NCBI GenBank assembly: GCA_903831295.1
Contig: CAIKXA010000020.1
Span: forward strand, 1 to 64,000
Source of the DNA: an uncultured bacterium
GTDB taxonomy: Bacteria > Planctomycetota > Phycisphaerae > Phycisphaerales > SM1A02
Reading direction: 5' to 3'
Length of the DNA: 64,000 nucleotides
Shown: piece by piece, positions 1-8,649 of the stretch
Layout of the letters: every line of letters begins with the position of its first letter
Numbering within the stretch: the first letter of the stretch is position 1
Position numbers and translations under genes: made by a program
Notes under the pieces: generated by a model
What the model was told of the DNA's origin: nothing
The model's database searches: none
The model's input: only the letters and a program-made list of their open reading frames with translations

Positions 1-762
1 AACAATGCCAACTTTGCAACGCAGAACATGAGCACCACAGACGGCGCCTACACACAATACGCCATCACTGGTCGTGTTCAGTGGCTCGCCTTCGGTAACT
101 GGGCTCAATTCAACGACATGACAAGCATGCGTGGTGGTGGTCAAGGTTTAATGATCGGTGCTGCTTTCAATTGGCAACACGGTGGTAACCAAAACACCGA
201 TGTCAACGGTGGTGGTTTTAGCTCTTCTGGAGTTGCTTCAGGCAACACTGATGCTGGTTTCTTCACCTACACCGCCGATGCGTCATGGGACCTTGGTGGT
301 GCTAACTTGTACGGTGCATTCTTTGGAAACTTCACGAGTAGTTTGCCACAGGAGACAAATTCTGGAACTGGAGCCGTTGGTACTAATGGTAGTTCCATCC
401 AAAGCTATGGTGCTTTGATTCAAGGTGGTTACTTTATCAGTGATAACACCGAGTTGTTTGCTAGTTGGCAGTGGTATGAAACTGTGAATCAGAACAGTGG
501 CACCAACACAAGCAACGACCCAATGCTTAGTTCTGGAAATGTGTTCAGCGCTCAGATGAACAACATCTATTCCGCTGGTGTAAATGTGTACCTGACAAAG
601 AATGTCAAGTTCACATTCGACGCTGGTTGGGCAATGAACGGTATCGTTTATAACGGCGGTATTTACAACCAAGCAGTTGCTGGTACGAACTACCAAGTTT
701 CTGGAAATTCCAGCAACGGCGGCGAATGGGTTGGCCGTGCACAAGTTCAGTTGGTGTTCTAA
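1..762 (+). CDS. Outer-membrane porin, 3' part (5' end outside window)
   Basis: The frame is open from base 1, so this is the C-terminal part (about 253 residues) of a longer gene. The protein alternates short polar and aromatic stretches typical of beta-strands, is rich in Gly, Asn, Ser and Thr, and ends in VQLVF. A terminal Phe is the usual recognition signal for the outer-membrane assembly machinery. Its segments (FGNWAQFNDMTSM, YSAGVNVYLTKNVKF) align by eye with FGAWNDFNSFTSP and LTVGVNWYLDGQDLK of the next gene, so the two are tandem paralogues. By family it would be a trimeric diffusion porin of the phosphate-selective O/P type; the substrate cannot be read from the sequence. The first ATG in the window (base 28) is internal, not the start. 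Confidence 0.8.
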   Translation, partial: NNANFATQNMSTTDGAYTQYAITGRVQWLAFGNWAQFNDMTSMRGGGQGLMIGAAFNWQHGGNQNTDVNGGGFSSSGVASGNTDAGFFTYTADASWDLGGANLYGAFFGNFTSSLPQETNSGTGAVGTNGSSIQSYGALIQGGYFISDNTELFASWQWYETVNQNSGTNTSNDPMLSSGNVFSAQMNNIYSAGVNVYLTKNVKFTFDAGWAMNGIVYNGGIYNQAVAGTNYQVSGNSSNGGEWVGRAQVQLVF

Positions 763-824
763 GTCACTACTTACTTAAGACGTTATCCATCCTGACCTAG
801 TAGTTGTCAGGGTTTCAAGACCAA

Positions 825-862
825 CCGCCCGGTTCCTTCTGGAGCCGGGCGGCTTTCTTTTT
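825..862 (+). terminator. Strong intrinsic terminator after the first porin
   Basis: A 12-bp stem (825-836 pairing with 841-852, one G-T wobble) closes a TTCT tetraloop and is followed by a T-rich run at 854-862. This is a textbook rho-independent terminator 63 bp after the porin stop. It separates the two porin genes into different transcription units. Confidence 0.93.
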
Positions 863-992
863 GAGAAAAATTGACTGTTTTGCCGATTATAAATTGCTTT
901 GAATTGGCCCAATTGGGGTCAATAAATCGACAGCTACAAATCCTGTTGTAAGAGTTCGTTGTTTTATCGTGTTACCATGGCGCCATTGCTTT

Positions 993-2660
993 ATGAATAA
1001 GGCCACGCATCAATCCATGCTTTGGACGGCTTCCAAATGGCATTCCAAACAAAGTCAACTCTGTGGGGTGGTGGCTTTGTTCATTGGCACGATTGCAGCG
1101 CCCTCGCTTGCAATTGCAAGTGATGAATTGGGTCAACCCGATCAAACAACCACAACGACTGTAAGCGGTGGTGGGGCAACCCTTGAGGCGCTTCTACAAC
1201 GCATTGATTCGCTAGAGCGAAAGAATAAATCACTGGACACGCAAGTGGCCGACCTGAAGGCCCTTGAGGGCGAGAAGTGGTTGAGCGAGGAACGCGCCGG
1301 TCAAATCCGAAGCGTGGTGGAAGATGTGCTTGCGGACTCTGAAAGTCGCGCAAGTTTGCGCCAAGACACCATGACCGCTGGTTGGAATAATGGATTCTTT
1401 TTGGCCAGCCCAGATGGCCGCTTTAAACTAGAAGTTGGTGGATTCATTCAGCCTGCATTTATGTGGAGCAGTATTAATCCACCCGAGTCCGACCAGTTAG
1501 ATCAGCTCCCAAACCGTTATGGATTTGGTTCTGGTGGTTTCAACGAATTGATTTTTAAGGGTCATGTGTTCAGTCCCGCGATTCAGTTCATGGTGAAGAC
1601 AAATTTTGTGTTTAACCAAGCGATTTCAATTGAACGAAATGTTGGCGAGCCGAATAGCCAGGTTCAAGGCAGCGATAGTGGAAATCTCAATCTTCTTGAT
1701 GCGTGGGTTCGGATTAATTTCAGTGATAATTGGAGCATGCGTGTTGGACAATATCGTTTGCCATACGCGCGCGAGCAACTTGTGGTGGATCAATATCAAA
1801 TGGGCGTGAGTCGCTCCATTGTGTCGCGTAATTATGGCTTGTGGTACTCGCAGGGAATTGAGTTTCAATTTCAGGGTGATGACACGCGGTGGAATCTTTC
1901 CGTGGATAATGGCGCCACGGACAATGTTCTTGGCGAGAATTTAAAAGTCGCTGGATCTGAACCGCTCAATAATCCCTGGTATTCGCAACAGTCCTCATTT
2001 AGTGTGAATAGCCGCATGGAATGGAAACCGTTTGGGGCGTGGAATGACTTCAATAGTTTCACCAGTCCAATGGGTGAACAGGCGGGACTGTTGTTAGGTT
2101 TAGCGTTCCACACGCAAACGACGCAGCCTAATTATCAATATGAAACCACCGCGACAACAACCCAAGAGAAAAATAATTGGAGTAGCGCCACAATTGATGG
2201 ACAGTGGAATTTTGGTGGAGCAAGTATTTTTGCATCCGCGTTCTATAACTACATTTATTCAAATCAAATCTACCCCGCGGATGATTTAGGTCAGCCTCCT
2301 GGGGGAGCTAGGCTTGGAGCTGTGAATGCGTATGGATTCACATTTCAGCCAGCGATTTATGTGGATCCAAAAGTGGAGGTTTTTAGCCGCTATGAATATG
2401 CAAATTGGTCTGCGAGCGATTCAGAGGTTTTGAGCACAGCAAGCCTTAATCTTCCCGGCTTAGGCCAACAGGGCCCGCTTAGTATTTTAACTGTTGGTGT
2501 GAATTGGTATTTGGATGGTCAAGACTTGAAATGGACCACCGATGTGGGAACAACCATTGGCTCGCCTGTGGGCGCGAGTTACATTGACACCCTTGCAGGT
2601 TGGCGCGGTTCTGCTGAGGGTGAAATGGTGTTTCGTACTCGCTTGCAACTGATTTTCTAA
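993..2660 (+). CDS. Outer-membrane porin (phosphate-selective O/P-like)
   Basis: About 555 residues from ATG 993. A GTG at 969 in the same frame would add eight residues, and ATG 1017 would also leave a workable signal peptide. The N-terminus has a hydrophobic stretch (LCGVVALFIGTIAAPSLAIA) with a likely cleavage site before SDELG. A short coiled coil follows (LLQRIDSLERKNKSLDTQV and onward, about 60 residues), as in porins that carry a periplasmic trimerisation or peptidoglycan-facing segment. The rest is a beta-barrel with amphipathic strands ending in RTRLQLIF, with a terminal Phe. The family forms passive channels; the substrate is unknown. It is a paralogue of the truncated porin upstream. 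No clear Shine-Dalgarno is seen. Confidence 0.85.
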   Translation: MNKATHQSMLWTASKWHSKQSQLCGVVALFIGTIAAPSLAIASDELGQPDQTTTTTVSGGGATLEALLQRIDSLERKNKSLDTQVADLKALEGEKWLSEERAGQIRSVVEDVLADSESRASLRQDTMTAGWNNGFFLASPDGRFKLEVGGFIQPAFMWSSINPPESDQLDQLPNRYGFGSGGFNELIFKGHVFSPAIQFMVKTNFVFNQAISIERNVGEPNSQVQGSDSGNLNLLDAWVRINFSDNWSMRVGQYRLPYAREQLVVDQYQMGVSRSIVSRNYGLWYSQGIEFQFQGDDTRWNLSVDNGATDNVLGENLKVAGSEPLNNPWYSQQSSFSVNSRMEWKPFGAWNDFNSFTSPMGEQAGLLLGLAFHTQTTQPNYQYETTATTTQEKNNWSSATIDGQWNFGGASIFASAFYNYIYSNQIYPADDLGQPPGGARLGAVNAYGFTFQPAIYVDPKVEVFSRYEYANWSASDSEVLSTASLNLPGLGQQGPLSILTVGVNWYLDGQDLKWTTDVGTTIGSPVGASYIDTLAGWRGSAEGEMVFRTRLQLIF

Positions 2661-2693
2661 GTCGCTTGTTTACAAGACAATTTGCTTGGTTTT

Positions 2694-2725
2694 AAGCGAG
2701 TTCAGTGGTAGCGATACACTCGCTT
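2694..2725 (+). promoter_or_regulatory. Inverted repeat abutting the purL start codon
   Basis: AAGCGAGT (2694-2701) and ACTCGCTT (2718-2725) are perfect 8-bp inverted repeats with a 16-base spacer; the right arm ends one base before the purL ATG (2727). As DNA it could be an operator. As RNA it would fold over the ribosome-binding region and lower initiation. No T-run follows, so it is not a terminator. Function is inferred from position only. Confidence 0.35.
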
Positions 2726-2726
2726 C

Positions 2727-5723
2727 ATGTCCGCCAGCCATAGCCCCGCTAGCCGCTCTCAAACAATTCACCGTGTGGAAGTGCGTCCCGGACTTGGATG
2801 TGTGGATGTTCGTGGCTCATCACTGCTGAAGCGCGTGATTGCGGATGGTGGCGCTGGTGCGCGAGCTATCAACTACACGCAGGTTTATTTTCTGAGTGGT
2901 GACTTGAATCAAGTGGATCTTGATTTTATAAGCCGTCAACTGCTTGCGGATCCGGTGACTCAAGTTGCATTTACTGGCGCGTCCGCCATTCCAAATACGG
3001 GTTGCACAATAGAAATCCATCCTCTTGCGGGTGTTACTGATCCTGCCGCCGAAAGCGTGGAGTTGGCGGTGGAAAAACTTATTGGAAAAGTTGTGCGGGT
3101 TCAAACGGGTGAACGATGGGACTTTCACGGCGCAAGTGTGTCTGAAGGCTTGGGTGTGTCTGCAAAATATTTAGCCAATACGGTTGTGCAGGCTGTTCAT
3201 GCCGCGCCATACATGCCAACGCAGTTTCCTGCGGGCGCCGCGCGTGTAGTTGAAGTAAAAGAAATTCCGTTGTTGAAGTTAAACGACGACGAGCTTGAGA
3301 AATTAAGTCGTCAAGCGCATTTGTTTTTAGACCTACAAGAAATGCGTGCTATTCAGGCTTATTACCGCGGATTGTCGCGCGAGCCGCGCGAGATTGAACT
3401 TGAAACGCTGGCGCAAACTTGGAGTGAGCACTGTGTTCATAAAACGCTTAAGAGCCGCGTGAGTTACAGGGAAAAATCGCTTGTGATGGGTTCACCAAGT
3501 TTATTGGCGCGGGCTGGAAAAATTTCTGGTCACTCTTTGGGTGAGGTTGGCGAAATGGTGGTTGACAATTTGCTTAAACACACGGTTGCTGCCGCCACCC
3601 ATTCACTTATGGACGCTACAAAGCCCGGTTCAATTGACTGGTGTTTGAGCGTGTTTGTTGACAACGCGGGTGTGATTGCGTTTGACGACACGCACGCCCT
3701 GTGCATGAAGGTTGAAACACATAATCATCCAAGCGCCATTGAGCCATATGGTGGTGCGGCGACTGGTATTGGTGGATGTATTCGCGATGTCATGGGAACG
3801 GGTCTGGCGGCCAAACCGATCGCATGCACGGATGTTTTTTGCGTGGCTCCACCAGACGTGACTGTGCCCAAGGGCTGCCTGCCACCCACGCGCGTGTTGC
3901 GCCAAGTTGTTGCTGGCGTGCGCGACTACGGCAACCGCATGGGCATTCCAACCGTGAATGGTGGCGTTTGGTTTGACCCGCGTTATGTAGGAAATCCGCT
4001 TGTGTATTGCGGGGTTGTTGGCTTATTGCCGCGCGAACTTGTTCGGGGCGTGGTGCGCTCGGGCGATCGAATTATTGTGCTTGGAGGCAAAACTGGTCGC
4101 GATGGAATTCACGGCGCGACATTTTCTAGCGCTGAATTAACTGATTCACACGCTGACGAATTTAGTCACGCGGTGCAAATTGGAAATCCCGTCACGCAAA
4201 AGAAAACCTTGGACGCCATTCTTGCGGCGCGTGATTCTGGTAATAAGCCGCTCTTTCATGCCATCACCGATTGTGGCGCGGGCGGTTTCTCTAGCGCGGT
4301 TGGCGAAATGGCAAAAGATATTGGAGCGGTTGTAAATCTTGAACTCGCGCCTCTGAAGTACCAAGGTCTTACTCCAACGGAAGTTTGGATCAGTGAGGCG
4401 CAAGAGCGCATGGTGCTTTCTGTTGCCGTTGCAAATATTGCGGCACTGCAAAAGTTATGTGATGACCACGGCGTAACTCTGTGTGATTTGGGTGAGTTTG
4501 GAACACCAAACAAGGAATTGATTTTGTTGTGGAATGATTTGGAAATGGGCAGATTGTCCATGGATTTTCTTGATGGTGGCTTACCAAATCCTGTGCGTGA
4601 AGCCGTGTGGGATGGTGATTGGCATGCTCGCTACGCACCTGTGGCCGCCCCAGCACAGAAGCGAAGTGGTGGAATGCTGGAAACACTTTGCGCGCTTCTT
4701 GCTCACGCCAACATTGGAAGCAAGGCGTGGATTATTCGCCAATACGATCACGAGGTTCAGGGCACAAGTGTGATTAAGCCGCTTGTTGGAAAATTTGGCG
4801 CGCCAGGTGATGCGGCCGTGTTGCAACCGTTGGCGGATTCAACGCGCGGTGTTTCCATAGCCAATGGCCTTGCCACAGGTCTTGCTGCGGATCCATACAT
4901 CATGACGCTTGCAGCCATTGATGAGTGTGTACGCAACCTTGTGTGTGTTGGAACCGACCCAACCAAAATCGCAATTCTGGATAATTTCTGTTGGCCTTCA
5001 TGTAAAGACCCGCGTCATATGGGAAGTTTGGTGCGCGCGTCGGAAGCTTGTTTGGATGGCGCATTGGCATATCAAACTCCGTTCATTAGCGGAAAAGATT
5101 CGCTGAACAATCAATTCACCACCGAAACCGGTGAGACAATTCATATTCCACCAACGCTGCTAATTTCTGGTTTGGGAATAGTTGCAAATGTTGAACGCGC
5201 CGTAACCATGGACGCGAAAATGCCTGGAAACATGCTTGTTTTGGTGGGTTTTACCGATGATCGCATGGGTGGTTCTCACCGGGTCGTGCTTGGCGATTGC
5301 GTTAATACGAATATGCAATTGCCAATGGTTGATTTAATGACTGGTCCAAAAACAGCGCGTGCGGTTGCGGCATGTATTGCGTCTGGCCATGTAACAAGCG
5401 CGCACGATGCCAGTGAGGGCGGCGTGTTGTTGGCCGCTGCTGAAATGGCGTTTGGTGGGGATCTTGGTGTTGAAATTGATTTAGGCGCCGTGCCGTGTGA
5501 AAATAATATTTCGCTTGAGGCGCGGGCATTTAGTGAAACACCAAGTCGCTATTTACTTGAAGTGGCGCCAGAAAATATTGCTTCGATCACCACAATGCTT
5601 GCTGGTGTTGCTCATGCTGTGATTGGTAAATTCAACAACAGTGGTTTGCTTGTGGTGGGTAATGAAAAAATATCTATTGGCGCTTTAAGGGCAGCTTGGG
5701 AAAGCGCCGGAGTGAACTGGTAA
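2727..5723 (+). CDS. purL: Phosphoribosylformylglycinamidine synthase, PurS-like + PurL fusion
   Basis: Catalyses the ATP-dependent conversion of FGAR to FGAM (step 4 of purine synthesis), using ammonia delivered by PurQ. The 998 residues are longer than stand-alone PurL (about 730) and shorter than the single-chain enzyme (about 1300). Residues 1-150 hold PurS-like segments (VEVRPGLGCVDVRG, then IEIHPLAGVTDPAAESVE). The linker and catalytic half follow: LAQTWSEHCVHKT near 225, then KVETHNHPSAIEPYGGAATG near 327-346. The second AIRS-type half includes GLATGLAADPYIMTLAAIDE and PFISGKDSLNN. The separate purQ lies just downstream, so PurS appears to be built into this chain and only the glutaminase is separate. 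The ATG at 2727 directly follows an inverted repeat. Confidence 0.95.
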   Translation: MSASHSPASRSQTIHRVEVRPGLGCVDVRGSSLLKRVIADGGAGARAINYTQVYFLSGDLNQVDLDFISRQLLADPVTQVAFTGASAIPNTGCTIEIHPLAGVTDPAAESVELAVEKLIGKVVRVQTGERWDFHGASVSEGLGVSAKYLANTVVQAVHAAPYMPTQFPAGAARVVEVKEIPLLKLNDDELEKLSRQAHLFLDLQEMRAIQAYYRGLSREPREIELETLAQTWSEHCVHKTLKSRVSYREKSLVMGSPSLLARAGKISGHSLGEVGEMVVDNLLKHTVAAATHSLMDATKPGSIDWCLSVFVDNAGVIAFDDTHALCMKVETHNHPSAIEPYGGAATGIGGCIRDVMGTGLAAKPIACTDVFCVAPPDVTVPKGCLPPTRVLRQVVAGVRDYGNRMGIPTVNGGVWFDPRYVGNPLVYCGVVGLLPRELVRGVVRSGDRIIVLGGKTGRDGIHGATFSSAELTDSHADEFSHAVQIGNPVTQKKTLDAILAARDSGNKPLFHAITDCGAGGFSSAVGEMAKDIGAVVNLELAPLKYQGLTPTEVWISEAQERMVLSVAVANIAALQKLCDDHGVTLCDLGEFGTPNKELILLWNDLEMGRLSMDFLDGGLPNPVREAVWDGDWHARYAPVAAPAQKRSGGMLETLCALLAHANIGSKAWIIRQYDHEVQGTSVIKPLVGKFGAPGDAAVLQPLADSTRGVSIANGLATGLAADPYIMTLAAIDECVRNLVCVGTDPTKIAILDNFCWPSCKDPRHMGSLVRASEACLDGALAYQTPFISGKDSLNNQFTTETGETIHIPPTLLISGLGIVANVERAVTMDAKMPGNMLVLVGFTDDRMGGSHRVVLGDCVNTNMQLPMVDLMTGPKTARAVAACIASGHVTSAHDASEGGVLLAAAEMAFGGDLGVEIDLGAVPCENNISLEARAFSETPSRYLLEVAPENIASITTMLAGVAHAVIGKFNNSGLLVVGNEKISIGALRAAWESAGVNW

Positions 5724-5726
5724 ACC

Positions 5727-5828
5727 ATGAAACGAATTGCACTAATTGCAAATATGGTTGGCGCGGCAACGCGACACCCTACACACTATCATTTTTGTAA
5801 AGTCTTTTCGGGAGATTTTAAATTATGA
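5727..5828 (+). CDS. Possible 33-residue ORF bridging purL and purQ
   Basis: An ATG three bases after the purL stop opens a 33-codon frame (MKRIALIANMVGAATRHPTH and onward) whose TGA stop overlaps the purQ ATG as ATGA. The frame fills the whole gap between the two genes. Such an arrangement can couple translation of purQ to purL. No family is recognised, and the start lacks an obvious Shine-Dalgarno. purQ has its own GGGAG at 5810-5814, so the frame may be fortuitous. Confidence 0.25.
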   Translation: MKRIALIANMVGAATRHPTHYHFCKVFSGDFKL

Positions 5829-6712
5829 AATCTCTTAAAGCCCTTGTTATTACCGCTCCTGGAATTAATTGTGATCTGGAGTTGTCGCAAGCGTTTGCGG
5901 CGGCGGGAGCAAAACCAGAAAGTATTTTGCTTTCGCGTCTTATTCGCAATCCAACACTTGTGGATCAATTTGCATTGATTGGTTTGCCTGGTGGATTTAG
6001 TTATGGAGACGATATTGCCGCGGGACGAATTATGGCGGCATTGATGCGTCGCGAAATGTATCCAGCTATTGCCGCGGCAATAACGCGTGGCACTCCAATG
6101 ATTTGTCCATGCAATGGATTTCAAATCGCTGTGCAGGCGGGTTTATTGCCTGGTCCAACAACCTCAACAAATTTACATTCATCCACTAGTTCTAAATCGG
6201 GCGCGTGGCCAAATCTTGCCGCCGCGCCAACCGTCGCCCTGTCCACCAATATTGGTGAACGATTTCATGATGGTTGGACTTGTGTAGAAATTCCAAGCAA
6301 CACAAAGTGTATTTGGACGCGCGGCCTTTCCCTAAAACAAGATTGCGACATGCTTCCTAGCGCGCATGGCGAGGGGCGATTGATGACGGATGTAAAAACG
6401 CTAGAAACACTGGAAAAAAACGGTCAAATTGCTTTGCGTTATGCGGCTAAAGATAACTTTAACGGCAGCATGAACGCTGTTGCCGGTATCTGTGATCCAA
6501 GTGGTTTGGTGTTTGGACTTATGCCCCATCCCGAGCGATTTACGCGCTGGACACAACATCCTTGGTGGACGCGCCTTTGCGCGCACACCCGAAGCGGTGA
6601 TGCTCTTGGTCTTTCTATATTCAAACAGGCGGTTGCATTTGTGGGTGGTGGTGAACAAGCGCAAATACAAATTGCGAATCGGGAGTCCGCGCATCACAAC
6701 AACACTACATGA
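5825..6712 (+). CDS. purQ: Phosphoribosylformylglycinamidine synthase, glutaminase subunit
   Basis: Class I glutamine amidotransferase that hydrolyses glutamine and passes ammonia to PurL. Seen directly: the N-terminal LVITAPGINCDLEL, the oxyanion segment GLPGGFSYGDDIAAG, the nucleophile elbow PCNGFQIAVQAG with Cys96, and the His235/Glu237 pair in MPHPER. The 295 residues exceed the usual 220-270; the excess lies in the middle (STNLHSSTSSKSG region) and in a basic C-terminal tail after the catalytic pair. A GGGAG at 5810-5814 sits 10 bases before ATG 5825, supporting this start. The gene follows purL and overlaps the next gene by ATGA. Confidence 0.95.
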   Translation: MKSLKALVITAPGINCDLELSQAFAAAGAKPESILLSRLIRNPTLVDQFALIGLPGGFSYGDDIAAGRIMAALMRREMYPAIAAAITRGTPMICPCNGFQIAVQAGLLPGPTTSTNLHSSTSSKSGAWPNLAAAPTVALSTNIGERFHDGWTCVEIPSNTKCIWTRGLSLKQDCDMLPSAHGEGRLMTDVKTLETLEKNGQIALRYAAKDNFNGSMNAVAGICDPSGLVFGLMPHPERFTRWTQHPWWTRLCAHTRSGDALGLSIFKQAVAFVGGGEQAQIQIANRESAHHNNTT

Positions 6713-7593
6713 CCGCATATAAACAAATTTCACAACTTTGCATGCGGTGTGGATATCAACTTGTTGGTCCACCCATTCCCAAACGCTGTCCTGAATGTGG
6801 TTATCCGGTGGTCCATCAAAGTAGATGGCGTGAAGGTGAACTACACCGAGCTGGACCAATTATTGTGTGGCCCATTGTCAGACGATTTGTGTTGGCCGCT
6901 TCGTTGCTAAGTATTTGCTTGTTTTTATCAATAGTTTTTTCATATGACGCAATGCTAAAGATTAGACTTGTTCGATTCTCAACCGCGAAGTGGAGCATGA
7001 TTCCATTTTTTTTAGTGGCGCCCATTGCGGCGTATTTGTGGCAAAAATCAATTAATGGACCAGGATCAGATATGTGGGGCCTGCATAGGCAGGCTGTGAT
7101 TCGCAAGTTGATCTTCCCTTGCGGATTTTTATTTTGGATTGTTGGTTTTTTTTATGTGGCAAGCCTAAACGCCGCGAATCAACCCGTGGGTGTGAATTTA
7201 TTAAATCAAAATAGCGATTCGATTATGTGGTTGACGGCCTCAACATATTTATTGATCCCCGCACTGGCGGGGTGGTCAATTGTTTTATTTCATCTTTCTA
7301 AAATTTCACTTTATCTTCGCAACGAACTGTTGCACAAGGCGTGTGTGTATTTATATTGGTCGATGGCGCTTGTGTCGCTTCCTGTTTTATATGTGTGTTA
7401 CAAAAGCGAAAGCCTGGTGATTTTTGAACAATTTCTTTGGATATTCGCTTTGATCACCATGCTGACAAGCGTGTTTTTTGCGATTTTGTTGGCGTGGGAT
7501 CTTGCAAATTGTCTCACCCATTCATACGACACTCTTGCGAGAGAGGAGCGTTTGGCGAAACAAAATTCCGAGCGATATTCCTCGCCAAAATGA
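6709..7593 (+). CDS. Zinc-ribbon multi-pass membrane protein, unknown function
   Basis: 294 residues. Four cysteines at 11, 14, 27 and 30 (CMRCGYQL then CPECGYPV) form a short zinc ribbon at the N-terminus, on the cytoplasmic side by inference. About six hydrophobic segments follow (for example VLAASLLSICLFLSIVF and WIFALITMLTSVFFAILLAW). No transport or enzyme motif is recognised. Zinc-ribbon membrane proteins of this layout are frequent in planctomycetes and uncharacterised. The start overlaps the purQ stop (ATGA), so it is probably translated from the purL-purQ transcript, although nothing links it to purine synthesis biochemically. Confidence 0.7.
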   Translation: MTAYKQISQLCMRCGYQLVGPPIPKRCPECGYPVVHQSRWREGELHRAGPIIVWPIVRRFVLAASLLSICLFLSIVFSYDAMLKIRLVRFSTAKWSMIPFFLVAPIAAYLWQKSINGPGSDMWGLHRQAVIRKLIFPCGFLFWIVGFFYVASLNAANQPVGVNLLNQNSDSIMWLTASTYLLIPALAGWSIVLFHLSKISLYLRNELLHKACVYLYWSMALVSLPVLYVCYKSESLVIFEQFLWIFALITMLTSVFFAILLAWDLANCLTHSYDTLAREERLAKQNSERYSSPK

Positions 7594-7596
7594 CTA

Positions 7597-7618
7597 TGCT
7601 CATCGATAGTTATGAGCA
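7597..7618 (+). promoter_or_regulatory. Hairpin that includes the oxidoreductase start codon
   Basis: TGCTCAT (7597-7603) and ATGAGCA (7612-7618) are perfect 7-bp inverted repeats with an 8-base loop. The right arm begins with the ATG of the next gene, so folding of the mRNA would bury the start codon. It may be chance; position is the only argument. Confidence 0.3.
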
Positions 7619-8646
7619 AAAAAACACTTCGATATGGCGTTGTTGGCGCTGGGCGTATGGGTCGCCACCACATTCGTTTAGGCACCCAAATTCAGGGCGT
7701 TGAACTTGTTGGCGTTGTTGATCGCGAAGAATCGCGCCGCAATGAAATGACCGAAACATTTGGTGGCAAGGGGTTCGCTACCGTGGATGAGCTGATTGCC
7801 TTTGGCGTTGATTGCGTAGTGATTGCCACGCCAACCATACACCATCGTTCGGCAGCTGAAGCCCTGTTAGCAAAAGGCATTCATTGCCTGATAGAAAAAC
7901 CGTTGGCGCCAAGCGTGGTTGAAGCGCGCGCAATTGCAGATGCGGCCGCAAAATCTGGAGCAACATTGCAGGTTGGCCATGTTGTTCGTTATGACCCAGT
8001 CATGGTTGCAATTCGTCAACTCGCTTTGGGTATGCCTAGATTTATTGAAATTGATCGCATAAGTCCAATGACATTTCGCAGCGTTGATGTTGGTGTTGTA
8101 CTTGACATGATGATTCATGATTTGGATCTATTGCTTATGTTGCTTGAACGAGAGCCGGTGGAGGTGCACGCGAGCGCCGTGAGCGTTCTTGGTGATAGCG
8201 AAGATGTGTGCAACGCCCGCCTTACATTTGCGCCGGGACCAGATGGATTTTGTTGCGTGGCAAATATCACAGCAAGTCGATTGGCCCTAAAGACGGAACG
8301 TAAAATTCGATTGATTAGTACGGATGCGTATATGAGCGCAGATTTTGTGGAGCGCAAAGGAACCGTTATTCGCAAGACCGCTAATCAAGAAAAATTGACC
8401 TCTGTTAAGAAAAGCTTGAAAGAGGGAGAGGATTTAAGCAGTGTGAATTGGCTTGATCTTGTGTCAGTTGAACAACTTGATGTGAAGGCGGGAGAGCCAT
8501 TGAAATTGCAGCTCGAAGATTTTATAGATGCAATTCATACCGGCAGGAAACCATTCGCGGATGCTGAGGCTGGATTTGCCGCAGTAAGAACAGCTGAGCG
8601 CATTGTGGCGGCTGCCAAATCCCTGGATTCCGAAAAGACAAGTTGA
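7612..8646 (+). CDS. Gfo/Idh/MocA family NAD(P)-dependent oxidoreductase
   Basis: 344 residues. The Rossmann fingerprint GVVGAGRMGRHHIRLG near residue 7 is followed by the acidic strand end VGVVDREESR, the family signature EKPLAPSV near residue 97, and a C-terminal alpha/beta substrate domain (FIEIDRISPMTFRSVDVGVVLD with MIHDLDLLL). Members oxidise or reduce sugars, inositols and related cyclic polyols. The MIHDLDLL stretch resembles enzymes acting on nucleotide-linked or amino sugars, but the substrate cannot be fixed here. It sits 18 bases after the zinc-ribbon gene and 3 bases before the next ORF, in a continuous plus-strand series. Confidence 0.88.
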   Translation: MSKKTLRYGVVGAGRMGRHHIRLGTQIQGVELVGVVDREESRRNEMTETFGGKGFATVDELIAFGVDCVVIATPTIHHRSAAEALLAKGIHCLIEKPLAPSVVEARAIADAAAKSGATLQVGHVVRYDPVMVAIRQLALGMPRFIEIDRISPMTFRSVDVGVVLDMMIHDLDLLLMLLEREPVEVHASAVSVLGDSEDVCNARLTFAPGPDGFCCVANITASRLALKTERKIRLISTDAYMSADFVERKGTVIRKTANQEKLTSVKKSLKEGEDLSSVNWLDLVSVEQLDVKAGEPLKLQLEDFIDAIHTGRKPFADAEAGFAAVRTAERIVAAAKSLDSEKTS

Positions 8647-8649
8647 ACA

